Shown here: in pieces, positions 34,820-43,699 of the stretch
How positions within the stretch are numbered: the stretch's first letter is position 1
How the letters are laid out: the number at the start of each line of letters is the position of its first letter
From: Planococcus circulans
Lineage (GTDB): Bacteria; Bacillota; Bacilli; Bacillales_A; Planococcaceae
Direction of reading: 5' to 3'
Assembly (NCBI RefSeq): GCF_020023385.1
Contig: NZ_JAIQCL010000002.1
Coordinates: 124,001-188,000 of the forward strand
DNA: 64,000 nucleotides
The notes under the pieces: model-generated
What the model was told of the DNA's origin: nothing
Database searches by the model: none
The model's input: only the letters and a program-made list of their open reading frames with translations
Made by a program: the position numbers and the translations under genes

Positions 34820-35977
34820 ATGCAAAAAGTGAATTTAAACGGTGTGAAGGTCGTGGATGTCCACGCACATCCTTTTGTAGCAGCAAAAGGGGAAGAAGAC
34901 GCTATCAGTTTTTTGAAAAAGTTATCGTTGTCCGTCAATCCGAATATGTTCAGCAAAGAAGAAAGTACTGAAAAACACCGGCCAGTGCCCAATTCAAATA
35001 TGTGGATCCAGATTTTGCTGAGAAACATGGCGCAATATTATTCATGTGAGGAAAGCTTGGAAGAGATCGTGAAAGCCCGCAATAAAAAAGCAGCAGATTA
35101 TGGGGAATATACAAAGGAATTGTTCCAAGATGTACAACTGAAAGGGTTGATAATGGATTTTGGCTATCCGCAGCCGCCGCTTGATCGAAGCGAATTTGAA
35201 GAGTTGAGCGGAGCCCGCGTCTGGGAAATCAGCCGCATCGAACCGATTATGGTTGAACTGGGCAAACAGGGACTGAATTTCGATGAATTCGTGTCCCGTT
35301 ATAAAAAACAGCTCGAAGAAGATTTGTCTAAGGAAGGAATCGTAGGACTGAAGACCATCATCGCTTACCGAAGCGGTTTGGAAGTCTTGGAAATGGATGA
35401 GGATGCAGCGGTCCAAGCTTACGCCGAATTTACCCGGAATGACCGGCTGCCCGCGAAAGCATTCCGTGATTATTGCTTCCATTTGGCGATGGAGGCATGC
35501 ACAGCGAGCGGCAAATTCATGCATATCCATACCGGCATCGGTGACGGAGATGTAGTCATGACCAAAGCAAGTCCAAGTTTTCTTCTAGATACCTTGAGGA
35601 AAGAAAAGTACCAGGACACCAAAGTCCATTTAGTGCACGGCGGTTATCCATGGATGGAAGAGGCGGCGTTCATTGTCAGCATCTTGCCGAATGTCTACAT
35701 GGATATCTCCTTGCAGAATCCATTTGCTGGCCACGGCGTCGAGCGCATCATTTCACAAGTACTCGAATTAGCGCCTTTCAATAAAGTGATGTATGGCTCA
35801 GATGCTTTTACTATACCTGAAATGAATTGGATGGGGGTGAAGATTTTCATTGACTGTTTTGAACGGGTCTTGAATGACTGGGTGGAAAAAGATTATATGA
35901 ATGCGGAAAAAGCACGTTATATAGGGGAAATGATTTTATATCGCAATTTTGAAGAAATCTATCAGACAAAAATTTAA
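34820..35977 (+). CDS. Amidohydrolase (amidohydro_2; FluG N-domain-like)
   Basis: 385 aa. Metal-site motifs in order: VDVHAHPF near the N-terminus, FMHIHTGIGDGD, KVHLVHGGYPW and the terminal KVMYGSDAFTIPE, as in amidohydro_2 enzymes. In fungal FluG this type of domain is fused to a glutamine-synthetase-like domain; here the partner is a separate gene at 38555 in the same operon. Probably hydrolyses an amide or decarboxylates an intermediate. First gene of the five-gene operon; GGGGATG upstream of the ATG. Confidence 0.85.
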   Translation: MQKVNLNGVKVVDVHAHPFVAAKGEEDAISFLKKLSLSVNPNMFSKEESTEKHRPVPNSNMWIQILLRNMAQYYSCEESLEEIVKARNKKAADYGEYTKELFQDVQLKGLIMDFGYPQPPLDRSEFEELSGARVWEISRIEPIMVELGKQGLNFDEFVSRYKKQLEEDLSKEGIVGLKTIIAYRSGLEVLEMDEDAAVQAYAEFTRNDRLPAKAFRDYCFHLAMEACTASGKFMHIHTGIGDGDVVMTKASPSFLLDTLRKEKYQDTKVHLVHGGYPWMEEAAFIVSILPNVYMDISLQNPFAGHGVERIISQVLELAPFNKVMYGSDAFTIPEMNWMGVKIFIDCFERVLNDWVEKDYMNAEKARYIGEMILYRNFEEIYQTKI

Positions 35978-35995
35978 ACGAAATGGGGAAGCGAT

Positions 35996-37375
35996 ATGAG
36001 TCATCATTTAAGTCTTGATTTAGAGCCAAAAAGAACGTTAAAGTTTTGGCATATCTGGGCATTGGGAGTAGGTGCGGTGGTCGGAGATGGTATTTTCCTT
36101 TTAATGGGGCAAGGAATTGCTACAGCCGGCCCGAGCTCAATCATCTCCTATCTGGTTGCTGGATTGTCCCAATTGTTTTTGATTATGGCTTTGATCGAAT
36201 TGGCGATTGCCATGCCGAATGCCGGTGGGATGTCGCTATGGGTGGAAAGAATGATGGGGAAATCCTGGGGCTTTTTAGCAGGTTTCACCTTTGCGATCGG
36301 TTGGATCATTGCAGGAGGAAGTGTCGGTTTAGCACTCGGAACCATCACAATGTGGTTCTTCCCTGGCTTGACAGGCAGCTGGTGGCCAGCGTTTTTCGCG
36401 ATATTCTTCATTACGCTTTTTGCACTGGTCAATATTCTAGGGACGGTTTTCACCGCCCGCTTCCAATTATATATGGTAGTGGCGCTTGTTGGAGTGATGG
36501 TGGTGTTTGCGGTGATTGGGTTGAAGGATGTTGATTTAGCAAACTTCTCACCGATGATGCCTTATGGTCTTGAAGGATTTTTCGGTGCCATCCCGCTTGG
36601 AACTTACGCATATCTTGGCGCATTGACATTGGTAACAGCTGGAGCGGAAGCCATCAATCCACAGCGTGATATGCCCCGGGCGTTAATCTGGGCAAGTGTG
36701 ACATTCATTGTGTTGTATTCATTCGCACATTTTGTGCTGCAAGGTATTATTCCATGGAACGAAGTCACGATGGACAGTTCACCATTCACAGTGGCTGCCG
36801 GTCAAGTGTTTGGAGTGGCAGGTGCATTCATTATGAACATCGCCGCTTGGATTGCTGCAGCTACATGTATTTTGATGGGTACTATGTACGCCGCTTCCCG
36901 TATTTTTTATCAACAGGCACGTGATGGCATGCTGCCAAAATTTTTAGGATCGATTCATACGAAGACGTATACACCTGTCAACGCTATTATCGTCATTTGG
37001 GCAATCACCATTGTATTGATCCTTGTGGGTCAGATAAACCCTGACTTCCTTTATGTTGAACTATCAAACCAATTGGTAATTGCGTGGTTGTTCTCCTGGA
37101 GCCTTGCATTAATCGCTGGTGTTTTGTTCCGTATTAAGCATAAAGAAGAAGTGGCGCAATTGTCTTGGAGACAGCCGTTGTTTCCGCTATTTCCAATTTT
37201 GAGCTTTATCGGCATCGCCGTGATTTTATACGGGTCATTCGTCAGTTCCATCATGACATTGGTTCGCGGGGGAATTTGGCTTGCCGTACTACTTATTTTA
37301 TTTATGATTTTCAATAAACCCGGTTCCCGGCAGACGGAAGGACCAGTGGAAGTGGAGAAAATGACAAATGACTGA
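35996..37375 (+). CDS. APC-superfamily amino acid/amine permease
   Basis: 459 aa, about twelve membrane helices. The start LKFWHIWALGVGAVVGDGIFLLMGQG is the helix-1 substrate motif of APC transporters (GVG...G.GIF), followed by GPSSIISYLVAGL. Placed between the amidohydrolase and M20 genes, so it likely imports the compound degraded by this operon. Overlaps the M20 gene by 8 bp. The specificity cannot be read from the sequence. Confidence 0.9.
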   Translation: MSHHLSLDLEPKRTLKFWHIWALGVGAVVGDGIFLLMGQGIATAGPSSIISYLVAGLSQLFLIMALIELAIAMPNAGGMSLWVERMMGKSWGFLAGFTFAIGWIIAGGSVGLALGTITMWFFPGLTGSWWPAFFAIFFITLFALVNILGTVFTARFQLYMVVALVGVMVVFAVIGLKDVDLANFSPMMPYGLEGFFGAIPLGTYAYLGALTLVTAGAEAINPQRDMPRALIWASVTFIVLYSFAHFVLQGIIPWNEVTMDSSPFTVAAGQVFGVAGAFIMNIAAWIAAATCILMGTMYAASRIFYQQARDGMLPKFLGSIHTKTYTPVNAIIVIWAITIVLILVGQINPDFLYVELSNQLVIAWLFSWSLALIAGVLFRIKHKEEVAQLSWRQPLFPLFPILSFIGIAVILYGSFVSSIMTLVRGGIWLAVLLILFMIFNKPGSRQTEGPVEVEKMTND

Positions 37376-38552
37376 TACCCTTTACAGAATCTCTTCAGAG
37401 ATGGCTGACCGTGTCATTGGAATTAGAAGGCATTTGCATCAATATCCGGAGTTATCCTTTCAGGAATACGAAACGGTCAATTATATCTGCTCCGTATTGA
37501 ATGAATGGGAAATTCCTTATCAAACCATCGGAGAGACGGGTGTCTATGTAGACATCACGGGTGACATCGAAGGTCCAGCAATCGGCCTGCGGGCGGATAT
37601 CGATGCGCTGCCAATCCAAGAAGAAGCGGAAGTCGATTTCCGTTCAAAAAAAGAGAACGTCATGCATGCATGCGGCCATGATGGCCATACTGCAATTTTA
37701 CTGGGCACTGTTTACGAATTAAATCGCAACAAAGATACACTAACAGGAACTGTCCGCTGTATTTTTCAACCTGGCGAAGAAGCCGACGGCGCTGCACTGG
37801 CATTGATCGACCAAGGGATTCTGGAAAACCCGAAAATTGAATCGGTGACCGCTTTGCATGTCTGGCCATACTTGCCGCACGAAACCGTGGGCATCAAAAA
37901 AGGAAGCATGACAGCTTCTTGTGATGACTTCAAAATAACTGTTATGGGAAAAGGCGGCCATAGCGCCAGACCGCATCAAGCAGTCGACGCCATTACCGTG
38001 TCTTCACAAATTCTTCATTCCCTGCAGCTTGTAGCCGCTAAAAAAATCGATCCCGTTCATCCGAAGGTCATTCATGTCGGAAAGATCAATGGGGGAGAAG
38101 CGAGCAATATCATCGCTTCCAGCTTGGTGATGGAAGGAACTTACCGTTCTATGAACGCAGGGATCCGGCAACAAATACAAAAAGAGATTGAACGCGTTTG
38201 CCAAGTTGCAGAAATTCAATGGAACGCGAAAGTGGAAGCGGAATTTACGCTCGGCGCTCCTCCTATCGATAACGATTCGGCCATGACGGAGCTGTTCATT
38301 GAAACAGCTCGCGATTTGCTGGGGTCTAGCCATGTATACGAATTGGCAGAGCCTTCTCTTGGTGCGGACGATTTCGGTTATTTTTCTGAAAGGGTACCCA
38401 GCATCTATTTCCGGCTGGGGATTAAAAAAGAAGACCCGATTACTTATGACTTGCATCATCCGAAATTCAATTTTGATGACTCGGTCCTTTTGACAGGAGT
38501 CAGTTTATACGTAAATTACGCAATGAAATTATTGCAGAAGGCGAGGTCCTGA
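37368..38552 (+). CDS. M20-family metal amidohydrolase (N-acyl amino acid hydrolase type)
   Basis: 394 aa. Motifs IGIRRHLHQYPELSFQEYET, ADIDALPIQEE, MHACGHDGHTAILLG (metal His/Cys/Asp), FQPGEEADGA (catalytic Glu pair), a dimerisation insert with GKGGHSARPHQAVDAI, and the C-terminal PSLGADDFGYF. These belong to the IAA-amino acid hydrolase/N-acyl hydrolase group, which cleave amide-linked acyl amino acids. Adjacent ligase and amidotransferase genes suggest it frees an amino compound for gamma-glutamylation (inference). Translationally coupled to the permease. Confidence 0.92.
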   Translation: MTDTLYRISSEMADRVIGIRRHLHQYPELSFQEYETVNYICSVLNEWEIPYQTIGETGVYVDITGDIEGPAIGLRADIDALPIQEEAEVDFRSKKENVMHACGHDGHTAILLGTVYELNRNKDTLTGTVRCIFQPGEEADGAALALIDQGILENPKIESVTALHVWPYLPHETVGIKKGSMTASCDDFKITVMGKGGHSARPHQAVDAITVSSQILHSLQLVAAKKIDPVHPKVIHVGKINGGEASNIIASSLVMEGTYRSMNAGIRQQIQKEIERVCQVAEIQWNAKVEAEFTLGAPPIDNDSAMTELFIETARDLLGSSHVYELAEPSLGADDFGYFSERVPSIYFRLGIKKEDPITYDLHHPKFNFDDSVLLTGVSLYVNYAMKLLQKARS

Positions 38553-38554
38553 AA

Positions 38555-39922
38555 ATGACTCAACAAACTTCAGAAAAGCAGATGGAAATCAACAACATCC
38601 TCGGTAGAATCGAAAAAGAGGACATTGATTACATCCGGATCGAATTCCTAGATTACACTGGATCCACGCGGGCTCGGACGATCCGACGTGAGCAGATTGT
38701 AGACGCCATGGAAAAAGGAGTCAACTTCAGTGCAGCAATCATGGATTTCACAATGTTCGATACGTATATTCCAAACCCCTTATACGGCTCAGATGCTGGA
38801 GACTTTTTCGCTATGCCGGACCCTTGGACATTCGTCGTCTTACCACATCGACGGAAGACTGCCCGGATGTTTTGTGACCTGGTTGATGAAAATGGCAATC
38901 CATGGGCAGGGTGTCCCCGCAGCGCCTTGAAAAAGTTATTGAAAGAGGCAGAAGACGTTTTAGGCGGACAAATCAAGATGGTCTATGAACAGGAAGCGTA
39001 TTTATTGAAAGAAGAAGAAGGTCGATTGGTGCCGGCGGACAGTAGTCCTTGTTTTTCGACTGACGGACTGGATATCCAGGATGAATTCATCCAAAGATTC
39101 ATCGAAACCATGTCGGAAATGGGCGTGGAAACCGAACAGGTCTCCAGTGAATATGGCCCGGGACAAGTAGAAATCAATTTGAAATACGATAACTGCCTGA
39201 AGGCCACCGACGATCAGGTGACGTTCAAGCAATTGTTCAAACATTTGGCGAGAGAAATGGGAATGGTGGGGACCTTGGCACCGAAGCCGTTCAACGATTT
39301 GGCGGGCAGCGGTCTGCATGTTCATATCAGCTTGTTTGATGAGGGAAAAAACTTGTTTAAAGACAGCAATGACAGCCGGGGGTTGGACCTGTCTGAAACC
39401 GCCTATCACTTTATCGGCGGTATTCTTCATCACGGAAAAGCTTTGTCGGCCATCGGAGCTCCGACGGTCAATTCCTATAAACGGATGGTGCCTGGTTCAT
39501 GGGCACCTGCACATATCTGTTACGGTGCCGGTAACCGGTCGAGCCTGGTGCGTGTACTCGAGCCTCGGCGTGAAAGACGTTTTGAATATCGCGGCGCAGA
39601 TGGAACATGCAACCCGTATTTACTGTCTGCTTCCCTAATCGCTGCGGGCCTTCATGGTGTCCGTCAAAAAATGAATCCGGGAATGCCGCTCGAAAAAGAT
39701 GCGGGAAGCTTATCCGGTCAAGAACTGGAAGCGCTCGGCATCGAATGGGTGCCCCGTGACCTTAAAGAGGCATTAGATCATTTGAAGGAAGATACAATTT
39801 TGGCCGAAACCATTGGACGTGATATCTGGCAGGAATTCATTAAAGTTAAACAAGAAGAATGGAATTTGCATTTTTACCGAGTAGAAGAATGGGAACGCAA
39901 ATTGTATTCTACTATTTATTAA
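38555..39922 (+). CDS. Glutamine-synthetase-like gamma-glutamyl ligase (PuuA/IpuC type)
   Basis: 455 aa. N-terminal beta-grasp (IDYIRIEFLDYTGSTRARTI), then the GS catalytic core with YEQEAYLL, EYGPGQVEINL, LAGSGLHVHISLF and GNRSSLVRVLEPRRERRFEYRGADGTCNPYLL. These depart from biosynthetic GlnA, and the operon lacks any ammonia-assimilation genes. Such paralogues join glutamate to an amine (putrescine, isopropylamine). It begins 2 bp after the M20 stop. A C-terminal relative of the FluG fusion, with the amidohydrolase partner encoded upstream. Confidence 0.88.
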   Translation: MTQQTSEKQMEINNILGRIEKEDIDYIRIEFLDYTGSTRARTIRREQIVDAMEKGVNFSAAIMDFTMFDTYIPNPLYGSDAGDFFAMPDPWTFVVLPHRRKTARMFCDLVDENGNPWAGCPRSALKKLLKEAEDVLGGQIKMVYEQEAYLLKEEEGRLVPADSSPCFSTDGLDIQDEFIQRFIETMSEMGVETEQVSSEYGPGQVEINLKYDNCLKATDDQVTFKQLFKHLAREMGMVGTLAPKPFNDLAGSGLHVHISLFDEGKNLFKDSNDSRGLDLSETAYHFIGGILHHGKALSAIGAPTVNSYKRMVPGSWAPAHICYGAGNRSSLVRVLEPRRERRFEYRGADGTCNPYLLSASLIAAGLHGVRQKMNPGMPLEKDAGSLSGQELEALGIEWVPRDLKEALDHLKEDTILAETIGRDIWQEFIKVKQEEWNLHFYRVEEWERKLYSTIY

Positions 39923-39964
39923 AAAAGAGAATAGGCATTTAAATGTTGGAAAGAGTGAAAGCTG

Positions 39965-40678
39965 ATGAAAATACTTATCGTTCAGCCCGACCAAGTGGCT
40001 TCTCCTGGAGAAACCATTGCAGCATTAGAACAACAAGGGATTGGTTATGAGCTTATGGAAATGGAGAGTGAGACAGACCTTTTGCAAAGGGCGCCACAAT
40101 TCGAGGCCATGGTGATCTTGGGCGGGGTAATGGGAGCAAATGATGAGGATGCATTTCCTTTTTTGAAAGCTATCAAAGAGACAATTCGACTATTTCATGA
40201 GCAAAATAAACCGATTTTTGGAATCTGTCTCGGTGCTCAATTGATCGCCTCCGCCTTCGGTGGAAAAGTAGAAAAAATGGGGACTACTGAATTTGGAATC
40301 ACAGAACTAACCCAAACCGCTGAAGCAGAGAATGATCCGGTTTTCAATGTGTTGCCTCTGCATTTCCGTTTCATGGAATGGCATGAAGACCGCTTCGATT
40401 TACCAGATTCAGCCACATTGTTGGCATCCAGTGTGCTCTATCCGAATCAGGCGTTCCGGATCAAAGACAATATATACGCCATTCAATTTCATCCCGAAGT
40501 CAACGAACAATTGATCAAGCAGTGGATTGCAGAAAAAAAAGATGACATCTCGGAAATTAATCCATCGTTTATTCCGGCTCTGGAACTTGAGGTGCTGCCG
40601 GCTTTAGCTGTTTCGACTCCCTATTACCGTCAAATGATTAGTGCTTGGCTCAAGCGTTCTTCTGCAACTAGTAAATGA
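39965..40678 (+). CDS. Class I glutamine amidotransferase-like protein
   Basis: 237 aa, GMP-synthase-GATase type: oxyanion strand VILGGVMGANDEDAF, nucleophile Cys88 in GICLGAQLIA, and His176/Glu178 in AIQFHPEVN. It has no synthetase partner domain, so it most likely hydrolyses a gamma-glutamyl amide made by the ligase at 38555, the job PuuD does in putrescine catabolism (a different GATase family). Last gene of the operon; terminator 100 bp downstream. Confidence 0.87.
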   Translation: MKILIVQPDQVASPGETIAALEQQGIGYELMEMESETDLLQRAPQFEAMVILGGVMGANDEDAFPFLKAIKETIRLFHEQNKPIFGICLGAQLIASAFGGKVEKMGTTEFGITELTQTAEAENDPVFNVLPLHFRFMEWHEDRFDLPDSATLLASSVLYPNQAFRIKDNIYAIQFHPEVNEQLIKQWIAEKKDDISEINPSFIPALELEVLPALAVSTPYYRQMISAWLKRSSATSK

Positions 40679-40775
40679 ACAGTATGAAGTGCAGAAAGTG
40701 AAAAAACGCATCCTTAAGTAAAAAACGGTTATAGAAATTTCTGGATAGTATGTGACAATTTATTTTCCATAGGTT

Positions 40776-40814
40776 GACGCACCCGATGTTTCAGCATGCC
40801 GGGTGCGTTTTTCC
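40776..40814 (+). terminator. Terminator of the gamma-glutamyl operon
   Basis: ACGCACCCG/CGGGTGCGT perfect stem, 13-nt loop, T5. Confidence 0.88.
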
Positions 40815-40896
40815 ATTTTATTCATTTTTATAAGTCTTAAAGAAAACGTGTCTTTCGCCGGAAGGTAAAATTTCTGTCGAAGTTAAAAAGGTATTT

Positions 40897-40927
40897 AAAA
40901 AAGCCATTTCCCTCAAGGAAATGGCCA
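40897..40927 (-). terminator. Terminator of the PH-domain gene
   Basis: GCCATTTCC/GGAAATGGC stem, CTCAA loop, with a T-run on the minus strand just after the stop codon at 40939. Confidence 0.8.
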
Positions 40928-40938
40928 TTTGTCCATTC

Positions 40939-41304
40939 TTACAAAATCGCTTCCGCAATCACCTTATCAAGTTTACGGATATCCACTTTCTTCGCTAAAT
41001 TCAATTTAAACTTGCCGATACTCGTCCATAGTTCCAGCTCCGTATTAAAATCAAACGTGCCAGCGTTTTCTGATGAGTACATGATGATCGATTTGAAAGG
41101 AATGCTGTAGACCTCGACTTTCTTGCCCGTCAATCCCTGCTTGTCGGAAATGATGAAGCGCTTGTCCGTCACGACTGCTGTATCGTGGACCATCTTATAG
41201 GCGATTTGCGCCACTTCACCTGGAACTAACAACTCATTAGCCGACGTCGGCACATCGATTTCTTGTGTAAACGTCCATGCCAACATTGCATTTAACTCTG
41301 CCAT
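40939..41304 (-). CDS. Bacterial PH-domain protein
   Basis: 121 aa forming a single bacterial PH fold (PF08000-like): LLVPGEVAQIAYKMVHDTAVVTDKRFIISDKQG...KKVEVYSIPFKSIIMYSSENAGTFDFNTELELWTSIGKFKLNL..KVDIRKLDKVIAEAIL. Cytosolic, no signal. Function of these proteins is unknown, perhaps scaffolding or stress. AGAAGG 9 nt before the ATG. Its final third is duplicated at 32787, so this gene was the site or donor of a rearrangement that now brackets the 33-40.7 kb cluster. Confidence 0.88.
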   Translation of the reverse strand: MAELNAMLAWTFTQEIDVPTSANELLVPGEVAQIAYKMVHDTAVVTDKRFIISDKQGLTGKKVEVYSIPFKSIIMYSSENAGTFDFNTELELWTSIGKFKLNLAKKVDIRKLDKVIAEAIL

Positions 41305-41514
41305 AAAAAATGCCTTCTTCTCTAATCTGTTTTTAATATGGCGTAAATTGGAAGTAGAGGAAAGGTAGGCATTACTTTTAGAAGTAATTCCGCAAAGAAA
41401 TCAATCAGTAAAACAAAGAGAATTCAGCTTTTATTACCCATTGGTTTCCAGTAATTATAGAAGGGTATCAGTAAAGAGAGCTTTTTTCAGACAACCAGAT
41501 GAAAGTGGGATTTG

Positions 41515-41727
41515 ATGAATAAGCGCGTTAAAAACACGATTTTAGGAACTTTGGTCTTTGGCATCATTGGATTTGTCGTGACCTCTTTATTAAATGGTTC
41601 ACCGGTATGGACTCACATTATCGGCCAAGCCATTGCTGGATTCCTGCTGTACGCCTTAATATTGCCCGCCATGGAAAAAAGAAATAAGCACAACAAAGGA
41701 GGTTTATATGGAAAAGAAGAAAAGTAA
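41515..41727 (+). CDS. Small two-helix membrane protein (70 aa)
   Basis: Helices at about 8-26 (TILGTLVFGIIGFVVTSLL) and 32-50 (WTHIIGQAIAGFLLYALIL), then a polar tail. The ribosome site is weak (GTGGGA). Overlaps the next small membrane gene by 20 bp, and the two probably form a translationally coupled pair. No family recognised. Confidence 0.65.
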   Translation: MNKRVKNTILGTLVFGIIGFVVTSLLNGSPVWTHIIGQAIAGFLLYALILPAMEKRNKHNKGGLYGKEEK

Positions 41728-41959
41728 GCTGGCATCCTGGCTGAAAGAGCCGATCATTTCAAAGAAAGCCGATCCAATCTTGAATTTTTTCTTGGCTTTT
41801 TTGGGTGCGACCATCGGGACGGCCATCTATCAAAATAGCGATATGTCTTATTGGGAATACATCGTGCGGATTGTTCCATTCGCCTTTCTGGCCGTGTTTC
41901 TTCTCAAAGTCATCAGCACCGTCTGGAGAAAGCGCAGGAAGCAGCAAGATGCGAGCTGA
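41708..41959 (+). CDS. Small two-helix membrane protein (83 aa)
   Basis: A basic cytosolic start (MEKKKSKLASWLKEPIISKK), helices at about 24-41 and 50-70, and a very basic end (RKRRKQQDAS). AAAGGAGG lies 6 nt before the ATG, inside the preceding gene. Partner of the 41515 product in a two-gene operon closed by the terminator at 41990. Function unknown. Confidence 0.7.
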   Translation: MEKKKSKLASWLKEPIISKKADPILNFFLAFLGATIGTAIYQNSDMSYWEYIVRIVPFAFLAVFLLKVISTVWRKRRKQQDAS

Positions 41960-41989
41960 TTGAGTCCTATCCTACATATGAATAGCGGG

Positions 41990-42030
41990 AAGCTTCTGAA
42001 GAGCAGGCTGGCTCTTCAAAAGCTTTTTTG
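41990..42030 (+). terminator. Terminator of small membrane operon
   Basis: AAGCTTCTGAAGAGC pairs with GCTCTTCAAAAGCTT, followed by T6. Confidence 0.85.
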
Positions 42031-42060
42031 TCTTGGAGAAAATTATATGGGAGGTGACCA

Positions 42061-42304
42061 GGCATCTGAATCCTTACGGAACGAATAAAGAAAAAATCAA
42101 GCTCTAACTATGCTCGGCACCGATACCACGAAAGTAACCATGGCTGTTGCCTAGGGAGACGCTTGGACAAACATGATCCAGCCTTTCTGGGCATTGCCGG
42201 CACTGGCAATTGCTGGCCTCAAATCCAAAGACATCATGGGCTTTTGCCTCATTGTGCTGTTTGTCAGTGGGGTTGTGATAGGGCTTGGATTGCTGTTCTT
42301 GTAA
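42061..42304 (+). pseudogene. Remnant of AtoE-type short-chain fatty acid transporter
   Basis: The last ~45 codons read GDAWTNMIQPFWALPALAIAGLKSKDIMGFCLIVLFVSGVVIGLGLLFL, the C-terminus of the AtoE family, as I recall it. Directly upstream, TDTTKVTMAVA followed by an in-frame TAG keeps part of the preceding helix. Further upstream HLNPYGTNKEKIKL may be a piece of the N-terminal half. A normal protein is about 440 aa, so roughly 80% has been deleted. A terminator-like hairpin at 42319 survives. Confidence 0.82.
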
Positions 42305-42318
42305 ATGAAACCGATGAT

Positions 42319-42355
42319 TTCGGCTTTACCTGTTTTGGGGCAAGGCCGTTTTTGT
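42319..42355 (+). terminator. Terminator of the atoE remnant
   Basis: CGGCTTT/AAGGCCG stem with one wobble, T5. The remaining gap to 42605 is A+T-rich and should hold the promoter of the Ltp lipoprotein gene. Confidence 0.55.
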
Positions 42356-42605
42356 GTTCTGGAAATAACATAAATCTGTGTAGAGAGAACGAGAAGAAAT
42401 AAAGGCGACCAAATTTGGTGGAAATTAACTACCCACGTGCTATATAAACCTCCCGAGTATTGTGGTATATTAGCAATTAAGTAGTTCTAATTGATTATTT
42501 GATATGAATAAAAAGACCTATCTGCATCTGTAAGTGGTTTGTTTAACTTACGGTTCATACAATCATCATTATCATATCTTCACTATCTGAAAGGAGCGGG
42601 TACTT

Positions 42606-43403
42606 ATGTGGAAAAACAAAAAGATTTTATCGGCTGCTGGACTAATGATTCTTTTAAGCGGTTGCAGTCAGGAGACGCTTGAGACAGACGAACCTGTGCT
42701 TGAAGTGGCAGAAGTCGACGCTGCAGAGACAGAAAAAGCTGCAACAGAAGAAAAGGCAGAGGCTGAAGTAGAAGAGAAAGAAAAAGCTGAGGCAGAAGCA
42801 AAAGCTGAGAAAGAAGCACAAGCAAAAGCTGAAGCTGACGCAAAGGCTGAAGCGGAAGCAGTAGAAAAAGCGGAAGCAGAAGCGAAGGCACTTGCAGAAG
42901 CAGAGGCAAAAGCAGAAGAACAAGCGAAAGCCGAAGCTGAAGAAGCAGAGCGTCAAGCAGCGGAAAATGCTGGGTCAGCTTCACAGCAACAAGCGGTCGG
43001 AATGGCCCAAGATTATATCGCGTATACTGCGTTTTCGAAAAGCGGACTCGTCGAGCAATTGGAATTCGAAGGTTTTAGTAACGCGGATGCATCTTACGCT
43101 GTAGAACAAATCGATGTAAACTGGAGCGCACAGGCAGTGAAATCGGCTGAAGATTATATCTCGTATACGCCGTTTTCACAAAGTGGATTAGTCGAACAAT
43201 TGGAATTTGAAGGTCATAGTAACGCGGATGCAACTAACGCGGTAGGAGAAATAACTGTGGACTGGAGCGAACAAGCCGTATTGGCAGCCGAAGATTATAT
43301 CGAGTATACTTCCTTTTCAAGATCTGGATTGATTGAACAATTGGAGTTTGAAGGATACAGTAATGCGGATGCTACTCATGCAGTGGATACGATAGGGCTT
43401 TGA
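42606..43403 (+). CDS. Lipoprotein with three Ltp repeats and a long Ala/Glu/Lys stalk
   Basis: 265 aa. Lipobox LLSGC; a ~95-residue stalk of KAEAEAK-type repeats (about 40-130) predicted as one long charged helix; then three ~44-residue Ltp (PF07553) repeats, each with consensus AEDYIxYTxFSxSGLVEQLEFEGxSNADATxAV. Ltp domains occur in the phage TP-J34 lipoprotein that blocks DNA injection by other phages, as well as in many host surface proteins. The stalk would hold the repeats away from the membrane. Superinfection exclusion is possible but not shown. AAAGGAGCGGG upstream of the ATG. Confidence 0.88.
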   Translation: MWKNKKILSAAGLMILLSGCSQETLETDEPVLEVAEVDAAETEKAATEEKAEAEVEEKEKAEAEAKAEKEAQAKAEADAKAEAEAVEKAEAEAKALAEAEAKAEEQAKAEAEEAERQAAENAGSASQQQAVGMAQDYIAYTAFSKSGLVEQLEFEGFSNADASYAVEQIDVNWSAQAVKSAEDYISYTPFSQSGLVEQLEFEGHSNADATNAVGEITVDWSEQAVLAAEDYIEYTSFSRSGLIEQLEFEGYSNADATHAVDTIGL

Positions 43404-43422
43404 TAAAAAGGAGCAAAACTTT

Positions 43423-43459
43423 GGAGTAAGGAGCTGCTGTTTTTCAGCTACTCCGTTTA
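43423..43459 (+). terminator. Hairpin after Ltp gene
   Basis: GGAGTAAGGAGCTG pairs with CAGCTACTCC around a T-rich loop. Confidence 0.6.
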
Positions 43460-43497
43460 AATCAGCAGCTAAAAATTAATTTTAAATAAGTTTAAGG

Positions 43498-43527
43498 GAC
43501 CGCTAACATTGTTGTCAGCGGTCTTTT
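43498..43527 (+). terminator. Second terminator after Ltp gene
   Basis: GACCGCTAACA pairs with TGTCAGCGGTC, T4 tail. Confidence 0.75.
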
Positions 43528-43628
43528 CGATACTTTGAATTAGTGATTTTGAAATCCAGCCGCTGCTATAAAAAAATCAAAAACATTCCCACTCTAAGCT
43601 ATTCTAAATCTGGATAAGGTCTTACGCT

Positions 43629-43672
43629 AAAGAAACCTCCAAGCAGTATTCATGCTTGGAGGTTTCTTTAGC
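43629..43672. terminator. Bidirectional terminator
   Basis: AAAGAAACCTCCAAGCA pairs perfectly with TGCTTGGAGGTTTCTTT. It serves the minus-strand gene at 43700. Confidence 0.88.
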
Positions 43673-43699
43673 TTGAAGGCAAAAATCTATGATTCAGCC

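Noticed and set aside
38555-39922. Housekeeping glutamine synthetase GlnA
   Set aside because: Motif spelling and the catabolic neighbours point to a gamma-glutamyl-amine ligase; no glnR-type regulator is adjacent.
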